Positions 12,065 through 25,056 of a DNA stretch of 64,000 nt are shown one piece after another. The notes beneath the pieces were generated by a model. The model made no database searches, was not told the origin of the DNA, and saw only the letters and a list, made by a program, of their open reading frames with translations. A program made the position numbers and the translations under genes. How positions within the stretch are numbered: the stretch's first letter is position 1; the number at the start of each line of letters is the position of its first letter. The DNA comes from Siphonodentalium dalli (Eukaryota > Mollusca > Scaphopoda > Gadilida > Siphonodentaliidae): positions 172,553,107 through 172,617,106 of the forward strand of contig CP136061.1 of the NCBI GenBank assembly GCA_032622095.1, read 5' to 3'.

Positions 12065-12194
12065 GAAGGAAGACTACCATAGCCTATAAATAGAATTATC
12101 TCCCTTATAAAACCTCTTCTATCGCCTTCTTGCTTGTCGGTTACATATGCTTATAAACAGCTACTTATTACACTTTGTAAAAATCTACTCCTCT

Positions 12195-13795
12195 GCGAGA
12201 CGGTTGTCCAAGCGCTTCGACACGGTTGGCGATTATCGCAATACGATAGGGGAACACCGTGTGCGTAACGTAACTATCACAAGTATATAACGTACTCTGA
12301 TACGATTGGGGAACACTTTGACGTTCGTACTCATATTTCACCAATTTTTGTACCTGACTTGCCTGTCCTAAGTTTCACGGGAAAATGGCTATCGTTATAT
12401 ACATATCACCCCATTTATTATTCATTTTCATAAAAATAAAATAAAAGAAGCCGAATATGACATGTTTAAAATGTTTGAAGCATGAATTTGGCGATATCAT
12501 AGACTAAAAATAGGATAGACGTCGGACTCATGGTTATCAATCTGTAACGCCACTGGACGTCGCCATTGCTTTGGCCCTCAAGGTTAAAGTGAAGTAATTA
12601 TTTCCCATAGGCCTCAGTGTTAACATATAATGGCCTGCAACCCTGACTATCCACAAATTGTGATAAATGAGTACATGGTCACCAGGATTGGCATCTGCGC
12701 AAAGTTTCTGCATGAAAAAAATCATATCGTCGAGCATGGAATGTACCTTTAAATTTGGGATTTATAATCCAGAGTCAGAATTGCATGAAAAAAATATTGA
12801 CATTTTTTACCTCACACTAAACAAATTAAATCTAGGAACCACGTGCTTTACAATGTGCCAATGTTTTGTTTGGAGTCTGAAATTTCAAGAGGGGTGATTG
12901 CATGTATTTTATATGTTTAAATATCGAAACTACTATTAACCAACCAGAGCCCAGAATTTTGTTAATTCTCTCCTGCATCTTGGTCCAAAATCCGTTGGAG
13001 GGCGCTACCAATCGAATTACTTCACTGTAACCTAAAGTGACAACAGCGTCAATGACATGTCATCTGAAAATGACACAAATCGGTCCCTGGACTCTTCAAA
13101 ATCTCTATCCATGACTTTGTTTTCGTCTTATTAACCCTTTCCTGACCCCCACCCCTGTTTACAATTGCAACACAAAATATCTTAAAATGAACACGAAAAG
13201 TCATCATGTGAGGTCCATGTCGATAAAGTAAACGACGGTAGCATATTTACCCATCATTGGTGTTATAGCTGACCGATTTCGCTCTGAGAAAATATGGACG
13301 ATGGTTCACCTGATAAACATGGACACGCTGGAGCTTGAATTGGGCGCACTTGACAAATTCTGAGTCCTGGTAAACGAAATTTTGGCATAAAACTGAAGTT
13401 TTGAGTGCAGCAGAATTATTCTGTGCCTACATGTATGTGCATGGAAACAGCCACATCACTCAAACACACCACCGTGTTACACTTTTTGTCGACAAGCCAC
13501 CTCAAGCAGACTAATTGGCTGCCATTTAACCCTGCACTGGTCATGTTTTACATCAAATTTTAGAGACCTGCCACATAATTGTGACAGGTCGAGAATTGTG
13601 ACTTTATTTCGTATATAGTATATTAACTGACCATTGCAGCAATGAAATATGCTGTTCGTGGGGTCCACACCCCTTCCGATCACTCAAAAATTCGATTTTA
13701 CAAAACGCTGTATAACATTTCACAAAAGATCCCCTTTGGGATTCTGGTCATATTTCACCAAGAAGTGGGAAGAAATTTGCAATGTAAGTGATGCA
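12195..13795. other. No recognised feature
   Basis: This 1.6-kb stretch has no ORF above 80 codons with a recognisable domain, no clear inverted repeat and no splice-bounded exon. The phrase CCATAGGCCTCAGTG at about 12607 recurs near 63883, the only repeat link I found. Confidence 0.5.
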
Positions 13796-14338
13796 TTCTG
13801 TATCTTATTGATATTCGAACCCAATGGTACCAACATTGTTACTTTGGCTCAAAATGGCTGTCAAAATGGCCGCCAAAATATAGAAAATGGTAATTATTAT
13901 CCCAGCGTGCCATGCAACCGAGTACAAGTTGTGATGATGCACACAATTGACTATTCTGTCTCATATAGCTTGAGTACTAACATTTCTGACGCACCTTAGG
14001 TATTTTTACTACTTTTACCACCGACATTACGCGCTCCGCTGTCCCCCCCCCCCTTGCGCTGCCCATATACGCCGCTTCTATATACGCGCCTGCTTCACGC
14101 TAACGGTAGGATAATAAGGACAAGTGGAACTGTGGAAATTCACCTTTTTACCATCCCTCGGCAATTGGACAAATTTAGGCCGTTCACACCAGTAATGTTA
14201 ACGATATAGCCACGGATGTGTCGGCGAAGAATTCATCTTTCAATCAATACCACAAACTCCAATCAGAACCATTCATATACATAGCATTTGATAAATATTT
14301 AACCACCGAATATTGTCTCCGAAGACCGTAAATTTTCT
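13796..14338. repeat. Dispersed duplicated segment, copy A
   Basis: Starting at TATCTTATTGATATTCGAAC, this segment matches 42896-43362 in the same orientation at high identity, including an open stretch ending in a shared peptide (HTIDYSVSYSLSTNISDAP) that I regard as non-coding repeat sequence. It contains AAAATGGCTGTCAAAATGGC, a C-tract at 14043, and CTGCTTCACG. This copy has an extra stretch of about 80 bp near 14190-14272 that copy B lacks. Confidence 0.85.
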
Positions 14339-15224
14339 GTCCAATGATCTGATTTTGAGAATATCATGTTCGTGCTCTTTGATGCCATGGTCTACTGCTG
14401 CCTGCAGGTCTTTGTGAACTTTCGCACAACTGTAGCACTTAAACATTGCGTTCCTGTAGAAGTAAACTTGTATTGGAAGGTCAATTCAATAGAACGCGTG
14501 CTACGTATATACAGACCACCCAAACACCCACTTATAGTTAATTAGTCATGTTCATATTTAAATCTAATTTCCAATATCTATTATACGTATTATATTTTGA
14601 CATTAATTAGGTATTATATGTTACCAAACATATCTACATGAACATATGCCTTATGCTCGTAGAAATCTGCTGTTATTTCAATAATTGTGAATTGTCTATC
14701 TGTGCCCAATCTACACCGCTATAACTAATCTACACCGTCATATAACCTTGCTATTTTTGGTATCCAAGCAACCAGGTTCATGTTCATAACATATTCTACA
14801 CCGTATTTTATGATGTTTAAATTATCGTCAATTAAATTAATTTTAAAAGACGCCACACAACGAATCAAATTCGATTCGATCTAACATTATAATAACAATA
14901 CCTGGGCAGAGTTTTACAATGAAGGCAGTACCGATAAGGCCAAAATAGTGCAAAAACCCACATGTTTCTTGCCAATTTGTTGACAATCGTCAGAATGTTG
15001 GTTTAAAACCTGTTTTTGACAATAATACCAATTAAATCCACAAAGAATATGGTATCCCTGTAACAACCGATATATATAATTCCAAGTGAATCTGTGTATA
15101 ACGGTTTTCCTCACAGTACGAATATCTTCAAAATATCATGAATTACAAGGAGCATATCCAAAACGAACTACCGGTGTCCGCCATTTTTATAATTCTACAC
15201 CGATTTCTACACCATATGCTACAC
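14339..15224. other. No recognised feature
   Basis: AT-rich DNA without recognised genes. The words CTACACCG and ACACCGAT recur four or five times between 14700 and 15225, close to the start of the next element. Confidence 0.45.
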
Positions 15225-16169
15225 CGATCTCAGAAAGGTGAATGAATGATAACGCGATGCCTTGATCCCACGCACGTGAATGATGTCGTTCGTATGCATG
15301 CAGCTAACCGGATATTCGTTTAGTATTAACATGCTTGGGGTTTGTATATAGACCACACACGCAGGACGACACGCGTATCAACGATTTGTTAATATCATGT
15401 TTAATTTACAGACTTTATGACTCGTTCCCACTTGAGTAGACCGTTACGCAACAATGAGACCGAATCATCTTATCGAATATAGTATACATATATCGTATAG
15501 CTACAAATTATGCAATTGTGGCTTTTTTAAGAGTCGTCAGATAATACTGTAACGATTCTATGTTAACCCTAAACATCCGTGATCAGAATGTATTATGTGT
15601 GGCACACGTGTGCTTTTCTCATCTGGAGGTCGATGTGCCTCTTTATTGTGTCTATGTAGGACATGTAGTCAGCTTACCAAGCTACAACACCATGGTTAAA
15701 CAAAAATAAAACCAGACCATGCGGTTTTGATAAATGAACGTATCTTCCTCGGATGAAGCTATATATATATCTCCCAGTTAAATGGTTAAATGGTGATATC
15801 CACTATTCAAAACATAATTTCGTAAAACGGAATGTTCCCTCAATGGGATAGCGAACATAGCTTGCTCTCACCCTGATAAATTTAATAGAAATTCCTACTC
15901 ATTTCCTATTTTATCGTAAATAGTAGTCACTATTTGACGCAGTATATGCAACCTATATGATAACATAGTGAAGTCTAATGTCAATATTATGCCCACTAAA
16001 TATGTGGTCCTAGGGCTAAATTAGAAAAGTTATAAACTATAGTGTAATTTACATGTGTACATAACAATCATGACAGTATAAACATGTTCCACAGTAAAGT
16101 GTTTATTACCAATAGCAGTAAGTATGTTGTATATATATATAGTATGTACAGTACACTCAGAGTGTGGTA

Positions 16170-16370
16170 TAAGGAAAACACTCAACACGGTGGGAACCAC
16201 ACTAAGCCCACCGCGAATCACCGGCATTCACGGTGATTTTTCCACGGTGATCCACGGTGAACTCGAGTGGATCGGATTAAGTTGAATAAACAAACGTCCG
16301 GGTGACTTGTCGGTGATCACTGGGAATCACTGGGAATCACCGCGAATCACAGAGAATCGCCTCAAAACGC
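16170..16370. repeat. Left subterminal CACGGTGA cluster
   Basis: AACACTCAACACGGTGGG is followed by repeated GAATCACCG, CACGGTGATT and CACTGGGAATCAC words. The inverted counterpart at 19140-19320 ends with CCCACCGTGTTGAGTG. Arrays of short subterminal motifs are typical transposase-binding regions in several DNA transposon families; that role here is inference. Confidence 0.7.
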
Positions 16371-19139
16371 CAACAGCTATATTGTATCACGTTATGCATA
16401 GCCGAAACCCTTTACTGTAGTTTATTCTAAAGCATACAATCAGTGGGCCATGCATTGTATGTTGTTGTACATTATATTTATATTATGGTTGATATTTTCA
16501 AAAATTCCAGAATGATTAACTATCTACATGTACATGCATAGGTAAAATAAATAAACAATTTGTTATTGTATTGATTGATTTCTTCCGCCCCATGATCACT
16601 AATTTCAAATTTTAAGCGCAAATTTCGTATTATTTGCACACATATATATATATATATGTATAATATAATGATCCAAGTCCATTAAACAATTAAATTTGTT
16701 TTAATTTATTTTTAATAATGCTATCTTGTTTAGCAAAATGTTTAAAAGATCGAAAGTGCGCGAAACGCAAATATGGAATACATTCCCTAGCTCTCTCATT
16801 TGTTCAGGCCCCTACATCAATGCATGCATAAACGTTCCGAGGGAAGACTGATTCAGCTAGCGTAAATGTTTTTTTTATTTATTGGGGTTTTGGATTTAAC
16901 CCTGGATGATTTGGAAGGGGCGGAACTACTCCCCTACAACCCACTTTTGAATTTTAATGATTATCATGCTATGGGTGTATAATAACATGCAGTGGATGAA
17001 ACGGGTGTATAGTGTAAATACATGTGTATATACTAGCTAAAATAATAAAACAAAATGTCGGTGACCACTAGGATTCACATATACATAGTTATGTTTATAT
17101 ATAGCGTGCGACTGTGTCCGTGTTATTTCAGACAATGGTAGTATAATGGGAGTCAGTTAGCTCTTACATAACTTTGACAGTTCAGCCAAGTCTGTAAGAG
17201 GTGTCAAAATTAATTGTCCCCGTTGCAGCGCCGCGCATAGGGTGCGAGTTTCAATCATAACCATATGAGCTACATTTACATGTAGTGTTACTTTGCCATT
17301 CAGAATGAAGTAAGGCGCACAGTATACACACACCGCATGGCTATTGTTCCGGTGTTAGCGGCCACAAATAAAATGTACGCAGGTACTGTCGCATGCAATC
17401 AGACTCAGGTGTTTCCTCTAGTTCGTATGACACATGCTCTTTATATTTACCATATACATATAAGTACCATTGCTATTAGTCACGTTGGAACAATAAAGAG
17501 CGTTTACTGTTAGTCTATTCATATAAATGGTAAAAATAAACTTTCTCTTCAGTACGAATGAAAACACATTTAAAAAATGCTGTATGTGTATATGCTATAT
17601 TTATTTATCCCGAATAAATTAAACCTCCGGGATTGTGATCTATATTAAGTTACCGTATTATCTTTCCTAATTCCGACTACGTACCGTTATGTGGCAGTTC
17701 ATATGAAATGATTGAATGCTTTATTGCGAAGACACAAATTAATGGGCAACGTACGTTTGATGTTGGGGAATACTGAGGTCTATCCAGAGTAAAATATAGT
17801 TAATTCATATTTTAAAACTAATTTATGCGTGTATAAGCCTCTGCTGACTCGAACGCGATGATTACATATCCAATATTTAAATAATAAAATGCCTTTATCA
17901 TGACTCAACAATTGCATTTGCCATACTATCGTGTCTACAATATGGTTAGTTGAGGTATATATATATCGTTATTGGTTAAAACATGTTAACCAATTTAACA
18001 TCGGATTTACCCTGCAACATATCATTTGGATACCACGAAATCAGTCCGTCGCGATTCGGAATTTAAATCCTTCAGATATATAGCTTTTATTATATCATGA
18101 AAATCAGATAGGAATTAAAAAAACACAGTTGCGATCCGCGCAATGCGCAATATTATATAACAACGGTCAAATTCAGTTAGCTGAATACCCGAGCATCCTG
18201 TAGTTTTCTCGTGTGCTCTCTTTGTGTATACATAATGACGTAATGATGGTGAACGAGTAATTCGAAACCACACAACTTCCACATTAGACACAGGCATGCG
18301 ATATATAAATGTGCATACATACAGATAAAAAGTTAAAACAAAGCTTATACAACAAGTATATAGTTGCATATTTACGCACACGAATGACTTTAATTGATAT
18401 CGAAAATCTATGTACATGCACATGTATCCCGGGAAAATTGGATGCAATAAAGATCATTAAACCAAAATTGGAATGGTACCAACCTGGTGGGTGATATAAC
18501 GGTGTTAGTTTTACTAAAGTTTGAAAATGATACTATTATTACAATGATATATTGATAAATACGCGATATATTTAGTTGCACCTGCTCTGAACAAAACATA
18601 TATTTGATAATGTCAGAGATATTTACGAGCTGTCCTCAGTTTTCGCTGATAAGTGAAATAAACGCTCTTTATTTGTACTATGTAATGACTAGAATACTGG
18701 GAATTATCTGTATGCCGAAGAACGTTCGGGACCCAAACGTTCTTCGATCACAACAATTAATACAACAAGAAAGAGGCCGTTCATGTATATCATTTTTAGC
18801 GTACTCATCGGCATATGCTGATCCATGATCCGCGATGTATCAAAATCTATCATAATTTGGACATTCAAACCAACAAGTGCCTTTAAATTGAGCAAGAAGT
18901 TGAAACTGAAAACATTATAGTTTTTTTTTCTCTCAAGTCAACATGTCAAAAAGTTTAAAAGATAAAAATATGCGCGAAGCACACAAACGGACCACAGTAT
19001 AATAAAGCGTTCCCTACAGCTAATTTTAATTTTACATTACTATGTTGTCCTTTTCAATTTTTTTTAAATGAAAGCAAATAAAAAGTAAATGGTGGAAAAT
19101 GCAATGCTTTGAAGGTTGCGAATATAATGGTTTCGCAGT

Positions 19140-19320
19140 GATTGTCGGCAATCCACCGTGTTTCACGGTGATTCGCGGTGTTTTGTAGTGTGGGAATACA
19201 CTGCCATCACCTTGTTTATTAGACAAAAGCGCATCGCTAATCCTCTCCACTAAGGCCCACGGTGTTGAGTGGGCCACCGTGAATCACTCTCCCAAAAATA
19301 TCCCCACCGTGTTGAGTGCT
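19140..19320. repeat. Right subterminal CACGGTGA cluster
   Basis: Inverted counterpart of 16170-16370, with CCACCGTGTTTCACGGTGAT, TTCGCGGTG, CCCACGGTGTTGAGTG and CCACCGTGAATCAC. Confidence 0.7.
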
Positions 19321-19941
19321 GTCCTATATACCCACGTGGTAAATCGATAACACAAGGACAATTCTGTGTTCCTACATGTAACTGTTAGTTGCTTTGTGTC
19401 ATTACTTTCAATGGTGTATTGGCAATCGCATTGTGTATACGTTACACCGCTCATGTCCAAATGCCAGCCACTCCGGCCCCCATGCACCAAATTGTGTGCC
19501 ACACATAATACATTGTGATCAAATGTGTACGGATGTTTAGGGTTAACATAGAATCGTTACAATATTATCCGATGACTCTTAAAAAAGCCATAATATATTG
19601 CATAATTTGTAGCTATACGATATGTGTATATTCGATCAGATGATTCGGTTTCATTGTCGCGTAACGGTCTACTCGAGTAGGAACGAGTCATAAAGTCTGT
19701 AAAATAAACATGATTATAACAAATCGTTCATACGCCGTAACGTGTCGGCCTGTGTGTGTGGTCTATATACAAACCCCATGTAAGCATGTTACTACAAAAC
19801 GAATATCCGGTTAGCTGCATGCATACGAACGACATCATTCACGTGCGTGTGATCAAGGCATCGCGTTATCATTCATTCACATTTTTGAGATCGCAAATCT
19901 GAATTCTGAGATGGATGTTCAATTAATTTCAATTGTAATAC

Positions 19942-20096
19942 ATTCATTTAAGAAATAAATACACGGTGTAGAGGTGTGTATGGTCAAGTTGTACCACAAA
20001 AAAATGATTGTAGGACGACGCGTAGCGGAGTCCTACAATCAGTTTTTTGTGGTACAACTTGACCATACACACCGATACACCGTGTATTTATTTCTT
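19942..20096. mobile_element. Hairpin MITE with 9-bp flanking duplication
   Basis: AAGAAATAAATACACGGTGT at 19950 is matched by its reverse complement ending at 20096. The arms run about 65 bp, through GGTCAAGTTGTACCACAAAA and TGATTGTAGGA, around a loop of about 15 bp. The 9-mer TTGTAATAC lies on both sides (19933-19941 and 20097-20105). A 9-bp duplication would fit a Mutator-like element and an 8-bp one a hAT element; the terminal few bases of the left arm are not mirrored, so the exact end is uncertain. Confidence 0.65.
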
Positions 20097-20105
20097 TTGT
20101 AATAC

Positions 20106-21611
20106 GACTGAAAGTTTATGGTCACAATTCGACTGAATAGTCAACGAAATACTGCGCTTTTTCGGTCTCAGGTGAGAAAACATTTCGTGGTGTAATTCGT
20201 ATTGGGCGTACTCGATTTCTTTGCATGGAGTACTCTAGTAATGTCTTGTCTTGTTATGAAATTCCCCCGTTGACTTTTCGAGGCACCTCTTCTAGAAATA
20301 ATCGTTGTGATTGGCTAAAAAACGATGTGTTTTCAGCGGCGCCCGTGCGTTTCATTTAAATTGTACAGGAAATACGATTGCGGTCATTTCTGTTTTGAAC
20401 GTTGTTGGGACAACATGAATATGATCATCGACTATGAACCATTTTCCTTACACAAAGCGATCAAAATGATCTAGTTTACTAAACTAATCTTATTCCCCTT
20501 CTGTACTGGTGAACAAACGCTTTCATTTTCAACTTGATTCCGAAATATCGAGATTCGAATCGACGAATGCACAGCCCGGCCCCATTGATTTATTTTGTCA
20601 TTTAATATACTTGTTAAGTAACTTTCTTTGGTCCTAACATATATCAATATACCATAACATCATTTTGACCATATTCATTGGCAACCAAACTGGTTTCAAG
20701 CGACAAATCGCTAGAAAATTCCCAAGATTGTCAAGATGCAAAATTCAAAGGGTTGCGGGTGTACTCCGTTGATGCCCCGTTTGCGCGGAGTTAGAAAAGA
20801 CGGGAAAAGTCGCGTGCGGCTATCTGAATAAACCGATTTTTTTCGTGGTACAATTGGAAATAGTAGAATTGTACCACAAAACTGGAACGAGATAGCCATG
20901 GTAACTCGGGCCACTGGCCAATCAGGACATGGCTTTTAAGCATAGTTAGGCAGGGTCGTATTACAAAATAGATATGTACACAATATTTCGAATATGTTAT
21001 GGATTCATATTTCAGATGACATTCGCAGTCCAATTGATCAGTCTCAGATACACATAAAACACTCGAAAACTCATCAAAACTCCTTAAGTGATACGCATAT
21101 TTACTGCTCAGATGCTCAGCGTTTGGTAACATCTTCATATGTGGCGTTTACATCTTTCTGGGCCGACTGTGGTCCATCCATATCGCGCGTATATTGAGAA
21201 CGACACTGATTCTTTAAATTCTGTTCAATCCTATGCTTCATTGAACTATTCAACTATATACCGGCATTTGTGTTGGCAGCGTGGACATCCAGGAACTATA
21301 CAAGTGGTGGATGTTCTCGAAAATTTGAGTGAGCAAAAGCAAAAACACTATTGAAAAAATATTAAATGGTTTGATCTGGGAAAACTGATTGACAGCGGGT
21401 GGATAAATACTCCTGCTTCGTGTGGAAATGTGCATGCGTTGTTCGTTGTCTGTTTTATGATGAGAAACAAACATATCTCCATATCATATACGTGAAAATG
21501 ACTTTCCCATATTCTCGGTTTTGGCGATACCCTCGGTTTTGGCGATACCACGTACACGGGTGTGAATATGTTGTTTGTATATGTGCACACTCCACAGTAC
21601 CACAGTATGAG
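20106..21611. other. No recognised feature
   Basis: Contains ORFs of at most 119 codons on either strand with no recognised domain, a small GTGGTACAATT / AATTGTACCAC hairpin at about 20844-20878, and a direct repeat CTCGGTTTTGGCGATACC at 21515-21549. Confidence 0.5.
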
Positions 21612-22300
21612 ACAAGAAAACCATAGTCAGAAATGGTAACGCCACCAAGATTATAGTATTACATATAAATAGAAATAATAAAAAATACATAAAATATTTG
21701 TATAACAATTGCGTTTAAACAAGTAATCCTTCAAATTATTACTAACAAAGCATGTAAATGACTGTGGGGTCACTCAACAGATTATAAAGACTTGGACTTA
21801 GTATACTGTAAATACTGGGACTGTATATTTTTTAATTTTAGTCTAAAATTTAAATGAAATAATTAAAAGATAAAATTTAGCAAGTAGTAAAAGTGAATTT
21901 TCTCATTTCATTTTTTTTTTTGTTAAATAAAGGAATAATTTAAATGTAAAATTTGGTTTAAAAAAAAATTATTGACCGTGGCTCTTCCAATAATTGCGCG
22001 ACTGACCTGGTCAATTGTTCTTAAGAAGTTGTTTTGAGAATTACTATGGAGGGAAATAGTTATGGCTGTGGCTTCGCAAGTAATTGACTTGGTGACGTGA
22101 TGTTAACAAATCTGAACTCCAGTAAACCAAGGACGCTCCATACTAAATATAAGGTAAATAAATAATTCTTTAGAAGTTGTTTTAAGATTTACTATGGATG
22201 GAACGAATTGTGGTGCTGGCTTCGCAACTATTTGACCCCATTGTAACAAATATAAATATTAGTCACTCAGGCAATAGATGTATCTATTCTGTATATTACG

Positions 22301-22564
22301 TTATTGGGTCTTACGTGTCTTGAGATGTCTAAATATGTTTTGATGGACAGATCGCGCAATCTTATCTGTTGTGATTCCAATTGTTGACTTATAAAATATG
22401 CACATATGCTTAAGAAACAGTCGCGCGCGAAGCGCGCTCCCGTAGGTCGGTTTTTGGATCCCAGTTAATGAAAATATCATTGCAATAATCGGTTTCCCCT
22501 CAATAAACATCCATATATTCAATATACATGTTTTTGGAGCAGAATTAGGTAGACCATATTGCAC
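22301..22564 (-). pseudogene. Conserved family F ORF, copy 1 (decayed)
   Basis: 87 codons align with the 104-codon ORF at 61324-61638 and the broken one at 56754-57058. The shared core includes GKPI, IFSLTGIQ, PTYGS, RARL, LKHMCIF and TIGI. The N-terminus differs and the C-terminal third is frameshifted after the TIGITTDKI motif. The function is unknown. The ORF lies between the palindromic modules and the end of the element, the same place as in the other copies. Confidence 0.5.
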
Positions 22565-22566
22565 GC

Positions 22567-22975
22567 CATAATTCTGCTGTGGTTAAGTGGTCAATTACTT
22601 TGGACATTACTGTATGTAGATGGAGTTATCATTAGACCTCACATCCTTATATGGGATACAGTAATGCCCAAAGTAATTGACCACTTAACCACAGCAGAAT
22701 TATGGGTAATTTTTCAGGATTTAAAATCCTGAAAAATTACCCATAATTCTGCTGTGGTTAAGTGGTCAATTACTTTGGACATTACTGTATGTGGATTGAG
22801 TTATCATTAGACCTCACATCCTTATATGGGCTACAGTAATGCCTAAAGTAATTGACCAATTAACCACAGCAGAATTATGGGTAATTTTTCAGGATTTAAA
22901 ATCTTGAAAAATTACCCATAATTCTGCTGTGGTTAAGTGATCAATTACTTTTGACATTACTGTATGTAGATGGAG
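22567..22975. repeat. Tandem palindromic modules (mariner-like MITE units)
   Basis: Two complete palindromes of about 130 bp (about 22660-22791 and 22838-22971) and one half unit (22567-22608). Each runs from CAGTAATGCCCAAAGTAATT through CACTTAACCACAGCAGAATT to a central TTTAAAATCCTGAAAAATTA and back, ending in ATTACTGTA. Ends with a TA dinucleotide outside CAGTAATG suggest a Tc1/mariner-type MITE. A conserved spacer of about 45 bp (ATGGAGTTATCATTAGACC) separates the modules. Confidence 0.8.
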
Positions 22976-23379
22976 TTAAACCTCACATCAGTTTGTTGGA
23001 GATTTGGACCTTGACTTGGGACCTTTGGTTTTTAACGCAACAAATGCGAGTACACCTTATACACAAATTACTGATGTAGCCAGATAGTCCAGGAGATATT
23101 GGTAGACCTCTGCACCCCCCCCAGGACTTAACTTCACCCCACTAATTTTCTTCCTTAAGGTCTCCTCTAATTTTTTTCACTTGTTAACAAGAAAAAAAAG
23201 TGGCCGCAGAGACTCCAGACAAGATGGCGTCCATCATGGCGGCCATTTTTTGTATATGCACCAGGTCTCTTTGATCGCCGTTATAGTAAAGATGATGTCA
23301 CATTCGGTCTTGTTTTCCGTTCGATTCGTTATGGTAATATACAACCCTTACAAATTAGCCAAAAATCCGACACAAAAAT

Positions 23380-24300
23380 CCAATATGGCGGCCAAGATGG
23401 CCGCCGAAATGTTAAAAATTGCTATTTTTCTGACCTTTCACCACCTTTCGTTTGTCTCTGTGGGAAAATATTGGCACCTTGACGCGATTTTATACATTTA
23501 TCGTCTAGAAGAGTCATTGGCGAACACACGGGGACCATAATATACATTTCTTGACGGATATTTTTGTCCGATATCACGTTTTCCCAAATGCCGGTATAAT
23601 CCGGTCAAAGCCAAAACGACGCTAATAACGCAATGTCTGTTTCGAATCAATGAGTGTTATTGCTATTATTACTCCAGCCATGATTATATATGTGCAGGAG
23701 ATACTCGGGCTAGGATTCCTCTTATACCTGAATTGAGGAATATTCACCCAAATCCAAGATGGCGGCCAAAATGGCCACCAGAAATAGAAAAATCACCGAA
23801 AATCGCTGATTTTAACATCAGTGAGAGTTATTGTCACGACAACTCCACACCTGCTTACTATTGTGAGTTGGGAACACTTAGTTGAATAACTTTCCTTATA
23901 TTGCATCCAAATAAAAGTCCCCCAAATCCAAAATGGCGCCCACAATGGCCGACAAATTTTGAAAAATCACCGAAATTCCCTCATGTTCACATCATTGGGC
24001 ATTATTGCCGAGAAAACTCCACACATGCTGACAGTTAAGTTGTAAATACTGAGGTGAAGTAATTACCTTGCATCTGATGAAGGAAATTGTTTTCCAAATC
24101 GAAGATGGCGGCCAAAATGGCGTCCGAACTTTGAAAACAAGCTTACATTCCTTTACTTTCTTACTATGGTCGTTATTGTTACGCGAATTCTACCCATATG
24201 GAACATTGATATGAAGTATTCATATGGAACATTGCTATGAAGTATTCATTTGAGTTTGGCCAACTCTCACAATCAAGATGACTGCCAAACTGGCGGCCAG
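23380..24300. repeat. Left subterminal array with AAGATGGCGGCC motif
   Basis: Diverged tandem units of about 173 bp have ATGGCGGCC-type cores at about 23756, 23929, 24102 and 24275, plus an earlier pair near 23384. Other shared words are TGAAAAATCACCGAAA and AACTCCACAC. The inverted array is at 26960-27900. Confidence 0.75.
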
Positions 24301-25056
24301 AAATTGAAAAGAAGTCGAAATTGTCACATACTAATTTCAACTTTTTGTCATAATATCAATATGTATGCATTGGACGAAACGGTACATAAGCCATCTATTA
24401 GTTCCAACATAGGTCGTCGCCTTCTGGAAGGATGAAAACCCACAATAATCGCGATGTGGCATTTAGAAATCCATTCTCCACTAAGCGCCCATAATGGCCG
24501 TAACCGTATATGGGTGCGCCGAATAGTCATATTATGACTTCCAAGAATCAAAACAACAGTACCTGAGCTTATTCTGATTTGCCACATTCAGCATTATCTG
24601 GATCAGCATCCGTTTCGTCACATTAATCTATCTCGCTCACTCCAACACAGTATTCCACACTTCTTGGTAGAAGGGTCCCACTAATCGGAATGTTTCAAAC
24701 AACACATATGCCAGTGTCAAGCTCACGTGTTTGTCTCGAAAGCTGGGAATTCTTATCCTTATTCTTGGCGAGCTTCATTCGTGGTAGCTTATGGTATAAT
24801 TCAGATGCTACATATGGGATCTGAGCGTCATCTTGCGTGATAAACTACAAAGGTATGCGGTCGATGCGTATACTAGCTTTCAGAAGAATCTCTCTATCTG
24901 CGTATTTTTCAGATTTGGTTATCTAATGTGGATACCAAACTGTACATCTGGTGATCTTCCCATCCAGCCACTTCTCAATATATGGTTCACCAATTCACAT
25001 ATTCACGTACTGACGTAGCCGGACAACTTCTGTATATGGCTTCGAATGTTGAAAGC

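Larger units (their letters stand above)
15225..19893. mobile_element. 4.7-kb element with long terminal inverted repeats
   Basis: CGATCTCAGAAAGGTGAATG at 15225 is the inverted counterpart of the sequence ending at 19893. Homology continues for about 385 bp inward (15225-15610 against 19495-19893), including CTAACCGGATATTCGTTT, GACTTTATGACTCGTTCC and TAACCCTAAACATCCG. Further in, both sides contain a cluster of CCACGGTGA / TCACCGTG words (16170-16370 and 19140-19320), also mutually inverted. The 2.7-kb core holds only short ORFs and two AATAAAGAGCG-type repeat copies (about 17495 and 18665). No transposase is recognisable, so it is a non-autonomous element of unknown superfamily. Confidence 0.75.

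Noticed and set aside
12667-12897. Overlapping ORFs on both strands near 12.5-12.9 kb as genes
   Set aside because: Short, with no domain, start context or splice signals.
20791-21138. 115-codon minus-strand ORF
   Set aside because: No recognised domain, and overlapping frames on both strands are equally open.
23181-23540. 119-codon ORF and its near-identical mirror at 27845-28279 as a gene
   Set aside because: Both are within the terminal inverted repeats of the palindromic element; the similarity follows from the palindrome, and no domain is present.
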